A stretch of DNA of 64,000 bases from Roridomyces roridus (lineage: Eukaryota; Basidiomycota; Agaricomycetes; Agaricales; Mycenaceae), in NCBI GenBank assembly GCA_029378245.1, contig JARKIF010000134.1, positions 24,773 through 88,772 on the forward strand. Direction: 5' to 3'. Below are positions 12,262-23,337 of the stretch, piece after piece (the stretch's first letter is position 1; every line of letters begins with the position of its first letter). A program made the position numbers and the translations under genes. The notes beneath the pieces are model-generated. The model worked only from the letters and a program-made list of their open reading frames with translations. It had not been told where the DNA came from and ran no database searches.

Positions 12262-13264
12262 ATGTGGACCCGCTCGTTTTCGCTCCTCGTTATCCTAGGC
12301 GGTACTGCCCTGGCGTCGCCGACCTGTGTCTTGTCCAAAGGGGTTACGGCTCCGGCAGACACTCCCACAACTGTGACGACGTTGAACAATGGGACGGCCT
12401 TTGTTCAGGGCACCGTTGGCGATATGATTTGGCAGGCATCAGGTACGGTGTAAATGAAATCCAGCGTGTCTAATTGCAATATTGATAATTCGATTCATTT
12501 ACCCACAGGTATCCTCGACACGAATTGCACGCTGTCCAGCATCACCTCGTGCTACCACATGTCCGTCACCTCGAACGCCTCCGCGCAACTCGACACGAAA
12601 TTCCTCTCCTCGCCACGCCAGCGCGACGAGTGGCATTTCCCACAACTCGATGAAGGGACGGCGTATTCGTACACGTGGAAAGCGTACCTCTACGCCGGCG
12701 TGAGCACGAGTACGACGTGGTTCCATATGATGCAGGCGTTTGGCGTGTCGGAGGATAACCCACTTGTGACGCTCGATGCTGTTGATGGGGATTTGAGGAT
12801 CAAGGATTATGTGCGGGGGACTGGGGGGCCGCAGTGTGGGGCGATCAAGTGCCCGAGTGTTAATTTGACGGAGTATGAGGGGAGGACGACGGTGCATAGT
12901 ATTTCGTGAGTGGTTTTTCTGCGGCCCCCGTGTGCGAGCGGAGGTTGATTGATTTTCGGGGACAGAGGGAGTTTCGGACCTCAAGGGACGTTGGTGTACA
13001 ACGTGACTGACGAAGACGGGACTTCGATCCTCAGCTACTCTGTGGCCAGCGACATGGGTGCTGCGGGTGGATAGTAAGTTCTTCTTTTTGGCATCCATCC
13101 ATCCGTGCCTTAATTTACGAATTTCTTTAGCATCAAATTCGGGCTGTATAGGCTTACATTTGACGGGATGACCGAAGCTAGGTTGGTGCATTTCCCGCAG
13201 AATTTGAGTGTTGATCTCATATATTGCGAACAGTGCCGAGGTCGGTGATTGGACTGGGAATTAA
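12262..13264 (+). CDS. Small secreted protein, possibly concanavalin-A-like / polysaccharide-lyase-like fold (left copy)
   Basis: Five exons joined by clear GT-AG introns (12443-12508 is the first). The ATG at 12262 begins the signal peptide MWTRSFSLLVILGGTALASP. The mature part has NGTAFVQGTVGDMIWQASG, DEWHFPQLDEGTAYSYTWKA, STTWFHMMQAFG, LVTLDAVDGDLRIKDY, GPQGTLVYNVTDEDG and YIKFGLYRLTFDGMTEASAE, ending VGDWTGN at TAA 13262-13264. Alternating aromatic beta-strand motifs and a late KFGLYR motif resemble ConA-like polysaccharide lyases or glucanases; this is an inference, not a firm family call. Two Cys pairs and several N-glycosylation sites are visible. It is near-identical to the gene at 37337-38333 and lies in the inverted duplication. 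Confidence 0.75.
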
Positions 13265-14471
13265 CTTGACGTGTTCTATAGATGACCGTGTACAGTATCG
13301 TGTATGTACTTATGTTTGCAGACTGGACTTTTGCTGGCGATCAGACTGTCTCGGGCATTTCGGACATGTTTGGATTCGATGTTCATTCCACTCCGCGGAT
13401 CCGGAAGCCGCGGGTAGGGACTGAGTCGATCCCCACTTCGACTTGCTCGACCAATCTCGCGACCCACACCCGCACCCGCAGATGGATATGCAAAGACTGG
13501 CGGCTCAGGCCTCAGCGCTCAGCTCAAACCCTCCCACGCGTTTCAAATTGACATTCCCCGGACAACCACCACCCACCACCCATGATGCGCATGCGCATCA
13601 CGGCAGTCCGGTACTTGGAACTCTGCGCTGGAAATGCACACTGCCAGAATCCGAGTCGTCGGATACTTACGACGGAGGTGAAGTATGCCTGACACACTGG
13701 AACGCCGATTGGTACGTGGGATATTTGTTATTCTGATTTCTCCCAGAACCCTTCTGTACTGCATGCTCAAAGCTCGGACCCCCGAGTCGAGTCCACGGGC
13801 ATACCGACGGCGCCAACTGAAAAGAGCCTAGCGCGCCACCAAGTAGTATGCAAGTAAGTAGTTCCCGAAGAATGTGATTCGAATTTCCACTCGGGGCGCT
13901 TTGGTAGAGTTCGGGCCGCTCCGATGAGAAAAGTTCAATTGAAGGCAATGAAAGAGAGTGGAATTCGAGTCCCCGAACGAACAAGTCGGGACAGACTCGG
14001 GAATGCCGCCTATACAAATGCTAAGCGGTGGTTAATTAAAGCTGCCGCCGATACCGGCCGACTCATCAGCGTGTGATTGATAGCACATCATGTGTGCCTT
14101 GCCCTTTTACCCATAGCCTCTCCTTGGACCTCCACGCCACGCCCTCTGTACCACCTCCCAGCTCTCCGAAACTCCCAGCAAAGGCAATACATGCTCCTAA
14201 TCGCGGCGGCCGCTAGCGCCCAGCGTCGATACGCATCAAGTCGACAGTCGCCGAGGCTGTACTCGTTTTTTAGCCGGGACGCCGTTTGTCGTCTAAGAGA
14301 CCTATTTTAAAGCGTTCCGGGACGCTTTGGGTATATGAGAGAGAGAGAGTTACCCCGAGCGCGGTCCCCTCCCTCTCCCGGACACATAATAGGCTGGCCT
14401 AGCGTTCACCCCCCGCCCCTTCTCGGGTGAACGAGTTCTGTTTTTCTTTCTTTCTTTCTTCTTCTTTCTAA
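13265..14471. other. Non-coding stretch inside the left duplicated arm
   Basis: About 1.2 kb without a supported gene. It is conserved in inverted form at about 36100-37330, including a CGTTGATG/GATGCGCATGCGCAT-type palindrome near 13590 and a pyrimidine-rich tract (TTTCTTTC) at 14445-14470 just before the membrane-protein ATG. Confidence 0.5.
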
Positions 14472-15846
14472 ATGCTTCTTCTCCGATGGTGAGTCCCGCT
14501 TTTCCATTCAGCTCAAGGTCGAGCTGAACACAACGCACACAGTTTTACTATATTCTTTCTCTTTCTCTCATACGTCAACGGCTTGGCATTCACACCGCTC
14601 GCCCCAGGGCCATACGCAGCGGGCGCGCAGCTTACAGTGGGGTGGACGCTGGACGGTACGGAACCTACGGCTGGATGGCAGTTGTGGTACGCGACGGAGG
14701 GCAGTTCTGTTAGGCTCGTGGACATTCCGCCGCAGACTCTGTCGACGGTGGTCAAGTTTCCTGGAAGGTGCGTCGCAATGCGTTTTACTCCTTCTGTTCA
14801 TCAAAGCTCGTTCAATCAAGTGGGAACGGCGTTTCGAGGCGATGGATGGGCTGGTCATGCTCGCACAAAGCAACGAGGTCGACCTTATCGTGCCGACTTC
14901 CGCGACAATTCCGACATCATCCTCTTCCGCTGTATCGACGTCCACTTCCATATCGCCGAAACCATCCACGAACGGCATCTCCGCCAATGACACAGGCGGC
15001 ACGCGCAAGACATCAGCCGTCTCCACCTCAGCGCTCCTGGGTGTCATCGTCGGCACCCTCGCCCTAGTGGCTTTCATCGTTTTCGGGTCTATATCGCTCT
15101 ACGTCTATCGACGCCGGAGAGCCGTGGCCAACGGACGGGGACGAGGCGTGTATCCGTTTGGTGGGCCGGAAAGTATGAAGCAGGCGGAGGATGAGGAGAT
15201 AAGCTGGCGATGAAGATTTCGCCGTTTAGCGTCGATCTGGACGACGATGAGCCTGTGCTTCCTGTACTTCCGTCATCGCAGCCTACGCCGCCGGGGTTGA
15301 ACTCGGGCACGCTGCCTCAGGTTCCTGCTTTAGGACCCTCGCGCCGGCAAGCGTACCTCGAGGCACAATTGCAGCAACTTGCGATTTCCACCGAGGAGGA
15401 AGACGTGTCAGTCGCGTTCAGTCCTCTTTCCAGCGTCCCTCCCTCGGAACACACTCTCCCGAATCCACATCCCGACTCGCATCTTTCTAGCTACAATACA
15501 CGCAGAAGCTCCCTCCACTCCTCCACTCCCTCCACTCCCTCTACCATCGTCGCCCTCACAACAACTACAACTACTACAACTACAACCGCCAACACCAACA
15601 CCCGGCTCCTCACGACGAGCCACCTACCTCTCGTCCCAGCTGCAGAAAATCAACACCGACATCAGACGGGGAAGTGCCGGGGTTCTCTGGCGTTTGCACC
15701 CCTTTCGAGCGTGCCATCGGAGAGCACTGGGGTCCACGTAGACGACGAGGAGGAGCGTAATAGCGATTTGGAGTCGGAGTCGAATTCGGGAAGCGCTACA
15801 CCGACGCAGACAGAGGCGTCTCCGGTGTCCACGATCATCCACACGC
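14472..15846 (+). pseudogene. Broken left copy of mucin-like single-pass membrane protein
   Basis: The ATG at 14472 and the first intron (GTGAGT at about 14489) give a signal peptide, MLLLRC plus FTIFFLFLSYVNGLA. An extracellular domain follows (FTPLAPGPYAAGAQLTVGW, GWQLWYATEGSSVRLVDIPP). The intact copy reads GNGVFEAMDGLVMLAQSNEV; here one T is missing near 14834 (GTTTCG for GTTTTCG), which shifts the frame. A second 1-nt loss near 15203 shifts it again (GAGATAAGC for GAGAACAAGC). The membrane span LLGVIVGTLALVAFIVFGSI and the RRRR stop-transfer are still legible. The C-terminus ends prematurely at about 15860 where homology to the other copies stops. The full-length relative is at 34443-36092 (minus strand). 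Confidence 0.8.
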
Positions 15847-15961
15847 CCCGTGTGGCTGCTTGACCTTGTCAATTGACATATAAAAACCGGATGTCAAGAA
15901 GAAAGCTCCGGTCTCCTCTGTACCTTCCCCCTCCCCCGCCTACCCGCGACACACACACAAA

Positions 15962-17408
15962 ATGCTGCGCGCAGTTTCCGACGCCAACCTCAATCGTATC
16001 GTCTACCGGGGAGAGTTGAGCAAGCGTGGCCGGGGCATGCAGGCTTGGGAGCGCATGCGTCACGGTAAGGCACACTGGATGGTGGAGTGCATTGCGGAGG
16101 CGGTGAGTCGTCGTCGTTCTCCACACACCTTCTGACGAAATCTGACTGTTTTTTGTAGATGAGCGTGTTCTTCTAGTGCGTGCTTCGCCGACTCCCAAGC
16201 CCCGACCTTTTTGATCACCCTTGTTAGCGTGTATGCCGGTGTCGGTTCTCAGGCTGCCTATGTTGTCGGGGGCCTCATCGAGACGCCCCTTTCTTGTGAG
16301 CATCCTGTCTGGATCTTCGTCCGTACCCACGTAATTGACCATGGGGTTAGCGCTTTTCCAGGTCGGCTGGGCCTACGCGATGGGAATTCTCTTGGCCATT
16401 ACAATGTGCTCGGCGACTTCAGGCGGGCATTTTACATAATCCCGCTGTGACCATCGTCAACTGTGTCCTGCATGGGTTTCCCCCACTCAAGGGTCTCCGG
16501 TGCGTCGGGCTGTTGTTTAGGCATTGTTTGTAGACTGACTTTGGGCGCAGCTACATCTGCTCGCAAATATTTGGTGGATACATCGCGTGTCTGTTGATCT
16601 ACGTGCAGTACAGCACCATGATCAAGGGCATCGAGGCAGCTACACCCGCCGCGACTCTTGCTGCCATCCAGTTCACGCCCAACGGCCCGGCCGGCATCTT
16701 TGGCAACTACCTGCTGCCAGGCTCCAACATCGGCCATGTCTTCGTTAACGAGTTTGTCGTCGTGCGTGTCCATCTCTCTTTTTGTGAGGCAAAGCTAATT
16801 GGAGCCTCAGGACTTCCTCCTGGGTGTGGTCATCTGCGGTTGTATCGATCCTAGCAATGTCCTCATCCCGCCGGCTTTCGCCCCCATCGTCATCGCTCTG
16901 GCTTAGTGCGTGTCAGGCTTGCTTTGGCTGGCCAGTCGTGCTCATCTTCCCTCCAGCGCCGCTTTCATCTGGGGATACGCTCCAATTGGACTTTCCGCCA
17001 ACGCCGCGCGTGACTTGGGTGGACGCTTTGCTGCGTTGACTATTTGGGGCAAAGGCGGTATGTGCTATTGCTTCATTTTATTTTACGGCAGGCTGACCAT
17101 GTGGATGCGTAGCTGTTGGGTCTTCCAAGGGCTACGCCGCGCTTACTGCCTTGACTAACATCCCCGCCACCCTTCTTGGGTTCCTCTTCTACGAGACTTT
17201 GTTGGCAGACTCGGACCGCGGTATGTTCCCCGTTTATCTATCAATGTCCGGTTCCTGATACGTCTTCTTTCATTCAGTCGTTCCCCAAGCGAACCGTGAG
17301 TTCTACGATGTGCATGCGCTGCACAAACGCACGGGCCACGCTCTCGGCGACGATGATTCGCACGAGTCCGAGGGCAAGGGCCATGTCGGGACTTTTGAGC
17401 GTGTCTAA
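15962..17408 (+). CDS. Aquaporin / aquaglyceroporin (MIP family) with 4-base insertion in first NPA box
   Basis: Multi-exon membrane channel. The ATG at 15962 starts MLRAVSDANLNRIVYRGEL. Exons give SVFFYVYAGVGSQAAYVVGG, then LFQVGWAYAMGILLAITMCS, the first half-helix region, GLRYICSQIFGGYIACLLIY, EFVVDFLLGVVICGCIDPSN, and the second pore motif GLSANAARDLGGRFA (NAA in place of NPA). A short acidic/His tail follows (TGHALGDDDSHESEG), with stop TAA at 17406-17408. At 16430-16442 the expected H-F-N-P-A-V is interrupted: GGGCATTTT is followed by ACAT before AATCCCGCTGTG, so the frame meets TAA inside the first NPA box. I see no intron that removes it. Either the gene is inactivated or the assembly is wrong there. 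Role if intact: water, glycerol or small-solute flux at the plasma membrane. Confidence 0.75.
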
Positions 17409-18575
17409 TTTACACTCGGGTAATGCATACGCTTGGGGATGGATGGATGGATTGAATGTACTTTATTATCGTGTAAGTATGCCGACTATTGACAATTGAA
17501 ACGGACGACAACGGACGGACGGCGTATTGAATTGAGGTCTGGTTCCTCGAGAAATGTGAGGTAAGTAACGATGCCCGCTGTCTGGAGTTTATGGACTGAC
17601 ACCGGAAAGGCTTGAAATCTAATGTTTGAACTGGCACATCCACATGGTCGCATTGCATCGTCCGTAGACCTCTGAATCTCTGATGAGCGCCTCGGCGGAA
17701 CAACTGATCTCCGTTGAAAGTTTGAAACAATACAGCCCCGCAACTTCCTAGTTCTACATCGGACAGCTCACAAGGTCTCACGGCGGTACGCATGCCTCGT
17801 TGTGAAACCAAGTAATCATTGGTCGTAACCTGTTCAATTCGGGCCCGGCAAGTTCAAGATGTGCATCCCGTTTCCGCGGACTTGTTTTGTTCATTCCGGG
17901 CGTCTTTCTGTATGCCATATTCAACCGAACAGAAGGGAACTCAACGGCCATGGAATGCTTGGTTGAATATGTGAGTCTACGACTACCCGGCAACTTGAAC
18001 CCGTTCGATTCGGGTCAGGTATTCATACAGTAGAGGCGCCATCCTTTGCATTCCCTTGAGATTGATTCTTTTCTGAAACTTTCTCGACCAGTTTCGATTC
18101 CGTTTGGCTCATGAATACCACAGGTGTCATATTGGGCAAATATCAAGCAAATATCTGGCGGGTAATTGCGAGGAACTGGGCTACTTATCCGTGCGCACGC
18201 TCCAATTACCACCCAGAGAACTTACAGGAGGACCCAACGGCGATTGACACGCCGGGGCAGAGAATCAAGTACCCAGCTGCATTCACCCGTTCGATTCGGA
18301 TCTGGTTCTTTCCGTGGACAGGGTTTTTTTTTGGGGGGGGGCTGATGGCTGTTCAACAGTTTCTATTCGGTACTTTTCGTCTCCAACGATCTGGATTCTG
18401 TACTTCGGTGAAGAGGGACGCAGCGTCGCACGAGATGGTGAGGGCCGTGACAGTGGGAACCGCGTACACAAGTACGACGAGCCCCTCTGAATGGCATAAC
18501 TTGTCGATCTGGATCGACTGGAGCGCGGCCAGTAACTAAGTGACAGATGGTGGATCGACCAATTCGAAGCGGAGG
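17409..18575. other. Gene-poor, repeat-bearing interval
   Basis: No supported gene. It contains T-arm-like hairpins (17999-18015; 18285-18301), a long T9/G9 homopolymer run near 18326-18345, and the first copy of a dispersed repeat (18105-18430). Confidence 0.5.
18105..18430 (+). repeat. Dispersed direct repeat, copy 1
   Basis: Shares collinear blocks with 22610-22890: CATGAATACCACAGGTGTC, CTGTGCGCAC-type block, the GTTCGATTCGGATCTGGTTC block, a T/G homopolymer run, then TTCAACAGTTTCTATT and GATCTGGATTCTG. It contains a T-arm-like hairpin and a T-run, which suggests a non-coding Pol III-type repeat. Confidence 0.7.
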
Positions 18576-18929
18576 CTATGCAGCCACGGGAGGGTGATGA
18601 AAGCCGATATACCAGAGGCGTGGAGAAAATGAAGGTGTCGAAGGTGATGGACGACCGCTGGCTGCTCCTGCTGGAATTGGTAGGCGTAAAGAACGGATAA
18701 AGCGGAGTGCAAACTCCTCGATGTTTTGCGCGATGCTCAAGATGTTGGTGACCGCGGTGCTGGGAAAGGAAGGGCCATTAATATTGTACAATTTTAGTTG
18801 AAGCCACGGAATAGTTACTAGTTGGCTGGGGCCCTGGACAACCCAAGTAAAATGCTTGAGCTGACTCCAGCTGAGGAGTGTGTGTGACCCAGAATTTACA
18901 ATCAAATAGCTAGTCCATGTCTGTAACAT
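18576..18929 (-). pseudogene. F-box/LRR gene fragment
   Basis: A 117-residue open frame on the minus strand reads like the LRR part of a basidiomycete F-box protein (LLSWSQLKHFTWVVQGPSQL, WLQLKLYNINGPSFPSTAV, NIEEFALRFI). No F-box or start is present. It lies just downstream, on the same strand, of the F-box gene at 19011-20801, so it may be a remnant of a second tandem copy or a decayed 3' part. Confidence 0.45.
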
Positions 18930-19010
18930 ACAGATGATCAGACATCCTCGTACTCGGCCTGACTCTTCGAACGCCTTGATGAGTATTCAGTGGAAACAAA
19001 AGGGGGCAAC

Positions 19011-20801
19011 TCACTCCCAAATATAATACCCATCCATGACCCAAGATCGCTCCGTCCTACCCAACAACTCTTCATACCCTCGCTGCCTCGAAATAAGCTC
19101 GTAATGGATCGTCAAACCCCCAGCCTCGTCGCCATTGGATTTATACCCTCCACCCATCATCCCACATCCATCCCACCACACGTCTGCCACCAGCCTTCGG
19201 AGGAGTTTCACTTCTGATCCCGTATACCCCGAGCATTGGAATAATTCGAGTCGGGGGAGTGCAGTTGGGCGAAGCTCGAGGTAGCATACAAGGAGGTCGA
19301 GGAAGCGCGTGTCATCGAGGTCGTAGATGGAGTTTCTCGGAAGTACGGCGCGGGTAGGATCGGTCGACGTGAGCTGTAGCGGGAGCCAGCTCCCTGTGCT
19401 GCAGTTCATGCTCAACAGCTTGAATTTCTGCAGCGCGGGGAGGAATGGCGTGGAACCGGCTTCAAGGTCACGTACGAGTGCCCATAGAAAACCAGCCGGC
19501 GGGATACCCTCCATTCCGACTACCTGCACGTTCTTGAGCCGCGCAATGAAGGGTCGCCACAGCTCCGCAGGAACAGTGCACCAATCTCGTATTCCCACAT
19601 ACTCCAGCCGCTCCACCCAAACGAAGGACGTCAGCGCCGCGAATATCTTCGCTAGCCCGTCGTCGTTAGGGACTTTGACGATCCAGCTGAGACATATGTC
19701 TAGCGGGGTGTCGCGCGGGAGATACGTGTTCTGGTACATCAACGCTATCGAAGCGGTGATCACCGAATCCGGGAGAGGCGTGTCCCAGAGAAGATAGTCG
19801 TTGCCGCCTGCGCTGTAGCGGTTCGCACGCTCGACCAGCATCGATTTCGGTGGTTTAGGCATACGCGTGGAGAGTATGCTGTACAGTGCGGGGAGGTTGT
19901 CAAAATCCGTGAGATGAATGTTGAACCTGCGTAGCTTGGGGCTGTCGAGTGATTCAATGAAGTGGGTGCAATTTTGGGAAGTATGGGAAAGTTGGAGATT
20001 CCGAAGGACGGGGAGGGAGATTGTTTGGGCATACTCGGAAGCGGGTGCGGGGAAACCGCGGAGTGTGAGCTCGGAGAGGTGCTGGAGTCGATTCAACGTG
20101 AGGGAGAATATGGCCCAGGTAGTCGTCATCCAACCGTTGAAATATATTTCCAGTGACACCACCTGGTCTGGGATGGCGGGAATATGAGACGCGAAGGGAT
20201 CGGCCCACACAGACATGTACCGGAGGGCCGGGAACCGAGGGACAGTCGAGGGAGGCAGATCATCAAGTGGAGGGAGACAATTTTCGACGGAAAAGTGGGT
20301 AACATGGGGGAACGGGCCAGAGAGGTGATCCAGGGCGCGCTGGAAAACGACCGCCAAAAAGACATGGATGCGTCCAATCCTTTCCTTCTGCGCCAACACA
20401 TGGCACACCAAACTCTCGACGTAGGAAGAGCGAATCTCGGCGTACACGACCAACAACAGTGATTTCGATCGCTCGAGACAAGTGTCCACCCAGGCGCGAG
20501 ACTTGAAGACGACGTGGACCCAAAGCTGCGGAGCATCGAGTGCAATGCACCGCCAGGAAGCACATACGTGACTGCAGGCGATCAATGTCTCCGCCTCGTG
20601 CGATCCGAACCACGGCTCGCATACGAGAAGGAAGATGTCGAGCAGTATATGCGGCGGCAAGCGGTTCACGGGGAGGCGCCCGTTATGTTCGGGATTCAGA
20701 GGAGGTTTCGGTGGAGGTTCAAAATGATGGACGGCAGGCCTTTGGAGCTAGCGCTGTCGGGATGAGATGGATTGGAGGTCAGTGGCCAGCTTGGTGGCCA
20801 T
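19011..20801 (-). CDS. F-box / LRR protein with disrupted N-terminus
   Basis: A long open frame (552 codons from 20669) encodes the F-box core LPPHILLDIFLLVCEPWF, ACSHVCASWRCIALDAPQLW, then irregular LRRs (FPALRYMSVWADP, QHLSELTLRGFPAP, PVLRNLQLSHTSQ, LPRLELFQCSGY), ending DGYYIWE. No ATG lies near the F-box in this frame: 20669 is GTG. Upstream in the same frame an ATG at 20801 (MATKLATDLQSISSRQR) is followed by an in-frame TAG at 20750-20748. An alternative first-exon pair starting at 20935 (MKTVLKISG, intron, LWHHLKRRVSPKRPEPAPLP) runs in another frame and stops at about 20696. Neither joins the F-box without an indel. The core is an SCF substrate-adaptor type; the gene may be inactive. 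Confidence 0.7.
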
Positions 20802-20935
20802 GGTAGCGGTGCTGGCTCCGGGCGCTTGGGCGACACGCGTCGCTTCAAGTGGTGCCAAAGACCTAATTGCCGGGTCAGCAGCGGTGATTCCAGAGCTGAA
20901 GAGCACGCACCAGAAATCTTCAGGACGGTCTTCAT

Positions 20936-21728
20936 GGGCTCAAGTCAAAGGGGGATTGACGGGGGAGAAGAGAAGAGCACCCCGTGTCTGACTGCGTCAT
21001 CCACGGCGGCAATGCGGCGTTTTGAATATAGAGAACAGTCAATCTTGCACAGCTCAACAACTGCTGTGTCCCGGAAATCTTGATTCAGCCCTGAGCAAAG
21101 GGAGCGCCGTTCCGGTGCTCTTTGCAGTGGTCCTAAAGAGAAGAATACAAATGTGATATTTGAGTCGATCCGCCTATTGTGTATGCGTAGCGTCGTGTGA
21201 GGTCCTGGTGGTGTAAGACCCCGCAAGAAGTCGTCAAGAAACCAAGTAGTGTCGCACAGGTGAGTGGATGAGTTGTTGGATTCGAGAAACTTGTCTACTC
21301 TACTAAAACTACTCTAGCTTATATACTATTAGCTGTACAATAATGTAACCTAAACGAGAACAAGAGACGGCTACGCGTCTCCTCGGGCCGATGACACACG
21401 TCATCTCGGCAAGCTGCGGATAAGCCGCGGAAGCGGCTTGTACGCGTAACTCTGAACGCGTCGCCTCCGGCCGGCCATCAACGGATCAAACCGTGCCGAA
21501 GGTTCAACCCTTACACGTCGAGCTTCAGAGCCATGGTTTGAGGCGAGTTTGATGGGAGGTATGGGTGTCATGCTCTCGTAGACGCTCGTTTTTCGAAAAA
21601 CCACCCGACCTCGGAGTGAGATGCAAGTGAGTCAGGAGCAAGCCGTCATGAGTACTCATGCCGCATGCTTGATCCGACGCGAATTGCTCCCGCTTCTTGC
21701 TTCTTGACTCTCTTACATATCCGCCATT
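20936..21728. other. Intergenic interval with palindromic cluster
   Basis: No gene seen. The stretch 21300-21480 combines an AT-rich block (CTTATATACTATTAG) with several short palindromes (GAGACG..CGTCTC, GATGAC..GTCATC, AAGCCGC..GCGGCTT). A degraded LTR or other element is possible but not shown. Confidence 0.4.
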
Positions 21729-22492
21729 GTGGAACTCAAAACCGCTATTTCTCGGCTGGATACTGCGTCAAGCAGTACGGCGTTCAGTCAGTCGGTGCTT
21801 CATCCGTCTTGGATGGCGTTCAAGAACACTGTGGATAGACACGGCGCCTTGCTAGAAGTGTGTGTTTCGGCTACTGTGCCGGCTACAAAATTGCCGCCTA
21901 TTGTTCGCAGACATGTCAACGCTCAGAATGGATGGAAGGCCACCAGCACGAATGCGCCACGCTTATACCCTCGCGTCAAGGTGAATCCTTCACCATCGTA
22001 TCCGATATGAACACTGATCTCATCCGCCCAGCGTCAGCCGCTTGCGGGCTTCGGCACCGCGACAAATCCTTCCTACGCACACTTCTTCAGACGGCGTATC
22101 AAACCCACCGACTCGATATCTCCCTCAAAATCGTCCAGTTCATCACAGCCCAACCCAACACGCTGTTCTATATCTCCTACTACGTACTACGCACCTCGTG
22201 CCGAGACCGAGGCCGCGGTTGTCATTGCAGTGCACTCGCTGGCGAGCTTGAACAAACAGATGCAGAGCGCGTATTCGCCGCTCCTCGCGCGTGCCCATGG
22301 GAGGGTGACGCTGCATGCCGTGGCGTTGGGGGGTGATAGCTTGACGGATGTAACACATCTTGCGCCGTTTGTACTGCGTACGGCGAGTTCGCGATGTTTT
22401 GACGGATTGGCGAGTATTGCGTCGGAGGGCCCCGAACTTGTCGTGCGGAGGCTGATTACAGCGACGGCGGGGGAGCATGACCACTTCTGTTA
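21729..22492 (+). pseudogene. MYND-type zinc-finger gene, frameshifted
   Basis: A partial MYND finger is readable: CFGYCAGYKIAAYCSQTCQ then RSEWMEGHQHEC, with Cys/His spacing as in MYND domains. Upstream in another frame is SWMAFKNTVDRHGALLEVC; the two join if a TG repeat at 21859-21866 has slipped by 2 nt. Downstream, FYISYY meets a 7-bp tandem duplication (TACTACG twice, 22178-22191), after which the protein continues only in another frame (APRAETEAAVVIAVHSLASL, YSPLLARAHGRVTLHAVALG). No ATG is found at 21729 (GTG). The gene therefore appears dead, by two small slippage-type indels. Confidence 0.6.
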
Positions 22493-22609
22493 GGATGAAA
22501 AGTATCGCAAGTGAGTTCGGTCATCCTGCCTTCCTTTTGCAATCCACTCTTTTTGTAGTCCCTCAAGATCTATCCTTTCTCGAACAGTATCGATTCTGTA
22601 TACTTATAG

Positions 22610-22890
22610 GCTCCATGAATACCACAGGTGTCCATATTATGAAATAACTGTGGCCATTGGCGAGGGCCTGGGCTATCTGTGCGCACACTCATGTTGCCAG
22701 TCAGAGGACTTACAGCAGGACCTCGGCAATTGACATGCTTGGAGAATCACGTACTACCTGGCTGGGACCGCAACCCGTTCGATTCGGATCTGGTTCTTTC
22801 GGTGGACACGGTTTTTTTGGGGGCTAATGCCTCTTCAACAGTTTCTATTGGGTACTTTTCTTCTCCCACGATCTGGATTCTGGATTACTT
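22610..22890 (+). repeat. Dispersed direct repeat, copy 2
   Basis: Collinear relative of 18105-18430 (CATGAATACCACAGGTGTC at the start, CACGATCTGGATTCTG at the end), with a T-arm-like hairpin at 22772-22789 and T7G5 run after it. Confidence 0.7.
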
Positions 22891-23337
22891 CTAAACATAT
22901 CCAGCCTCAAGGAAATCACTGGCTGCCTTTGTCGAAGACGAGCTAGCTATTGCTGCGAAGGCGGCTGAACTCCCATCCCAGGAATGAACATTCTGGGACT
23001 TGGACAATAGGCACATCCCACACCCTGTTCGATTCCGGGTTGGGTACTCGCCCATGGGTGAACCAGGAACGTTTTTGTCCGCACAAGTCCGCAGGCGAGA
23101 GTTCTGTACTCGTATTCAAGTATCGCCCTGGCGCACGGTTCCCTGAAACTGACAACACGGGAATCAGAGTTCCGACGACGCTGGAGTCCGTCCGACACGG
23201 GGTTGGGTAAATAAATATTCAACAGGGGTGTGATTTTTCTGTCCGCAGGCTCTACATACTAAACAAGTGCCACGGTCACCTGCAAGTGTAACTGGCTTGA
23301 CCACGAACGTCTGGTTGGGCACCCACGGTGCGTCGGG

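Larger units (their letters stand above)
10830..15845. repeat. Left arm of a ~5-kb segmental inverted duplication
   Basis: The F-box N-terminus, the hypothetical fragment near 11.7-12.0 kb, the secreted-protein gene, the non-coding stretch and the membrane-protein gene all recur in reverse orientation and in the same relative order at about 34690-39845. Homology stops near 15840, where this copy reads into ATCATCCACACG while the other continues coding. The arms are separated by about 18.8 kb. Confidence 0.85.

Noticed and set aside
15480..15620. CRISPR-like or tandem array in CTCCACTCC / ACAACTAC tracts
   Set aside because: This is low-complexity coding sequence for the Ser/Pro/Thr-rich tail; the host is eukaryotic and there is no spacer structure.
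21250..21480. Possible LTR (AT-rich block plus palindromes)
   Set aside because: No TG..CA ends with a target duplication and no second copy in the window.
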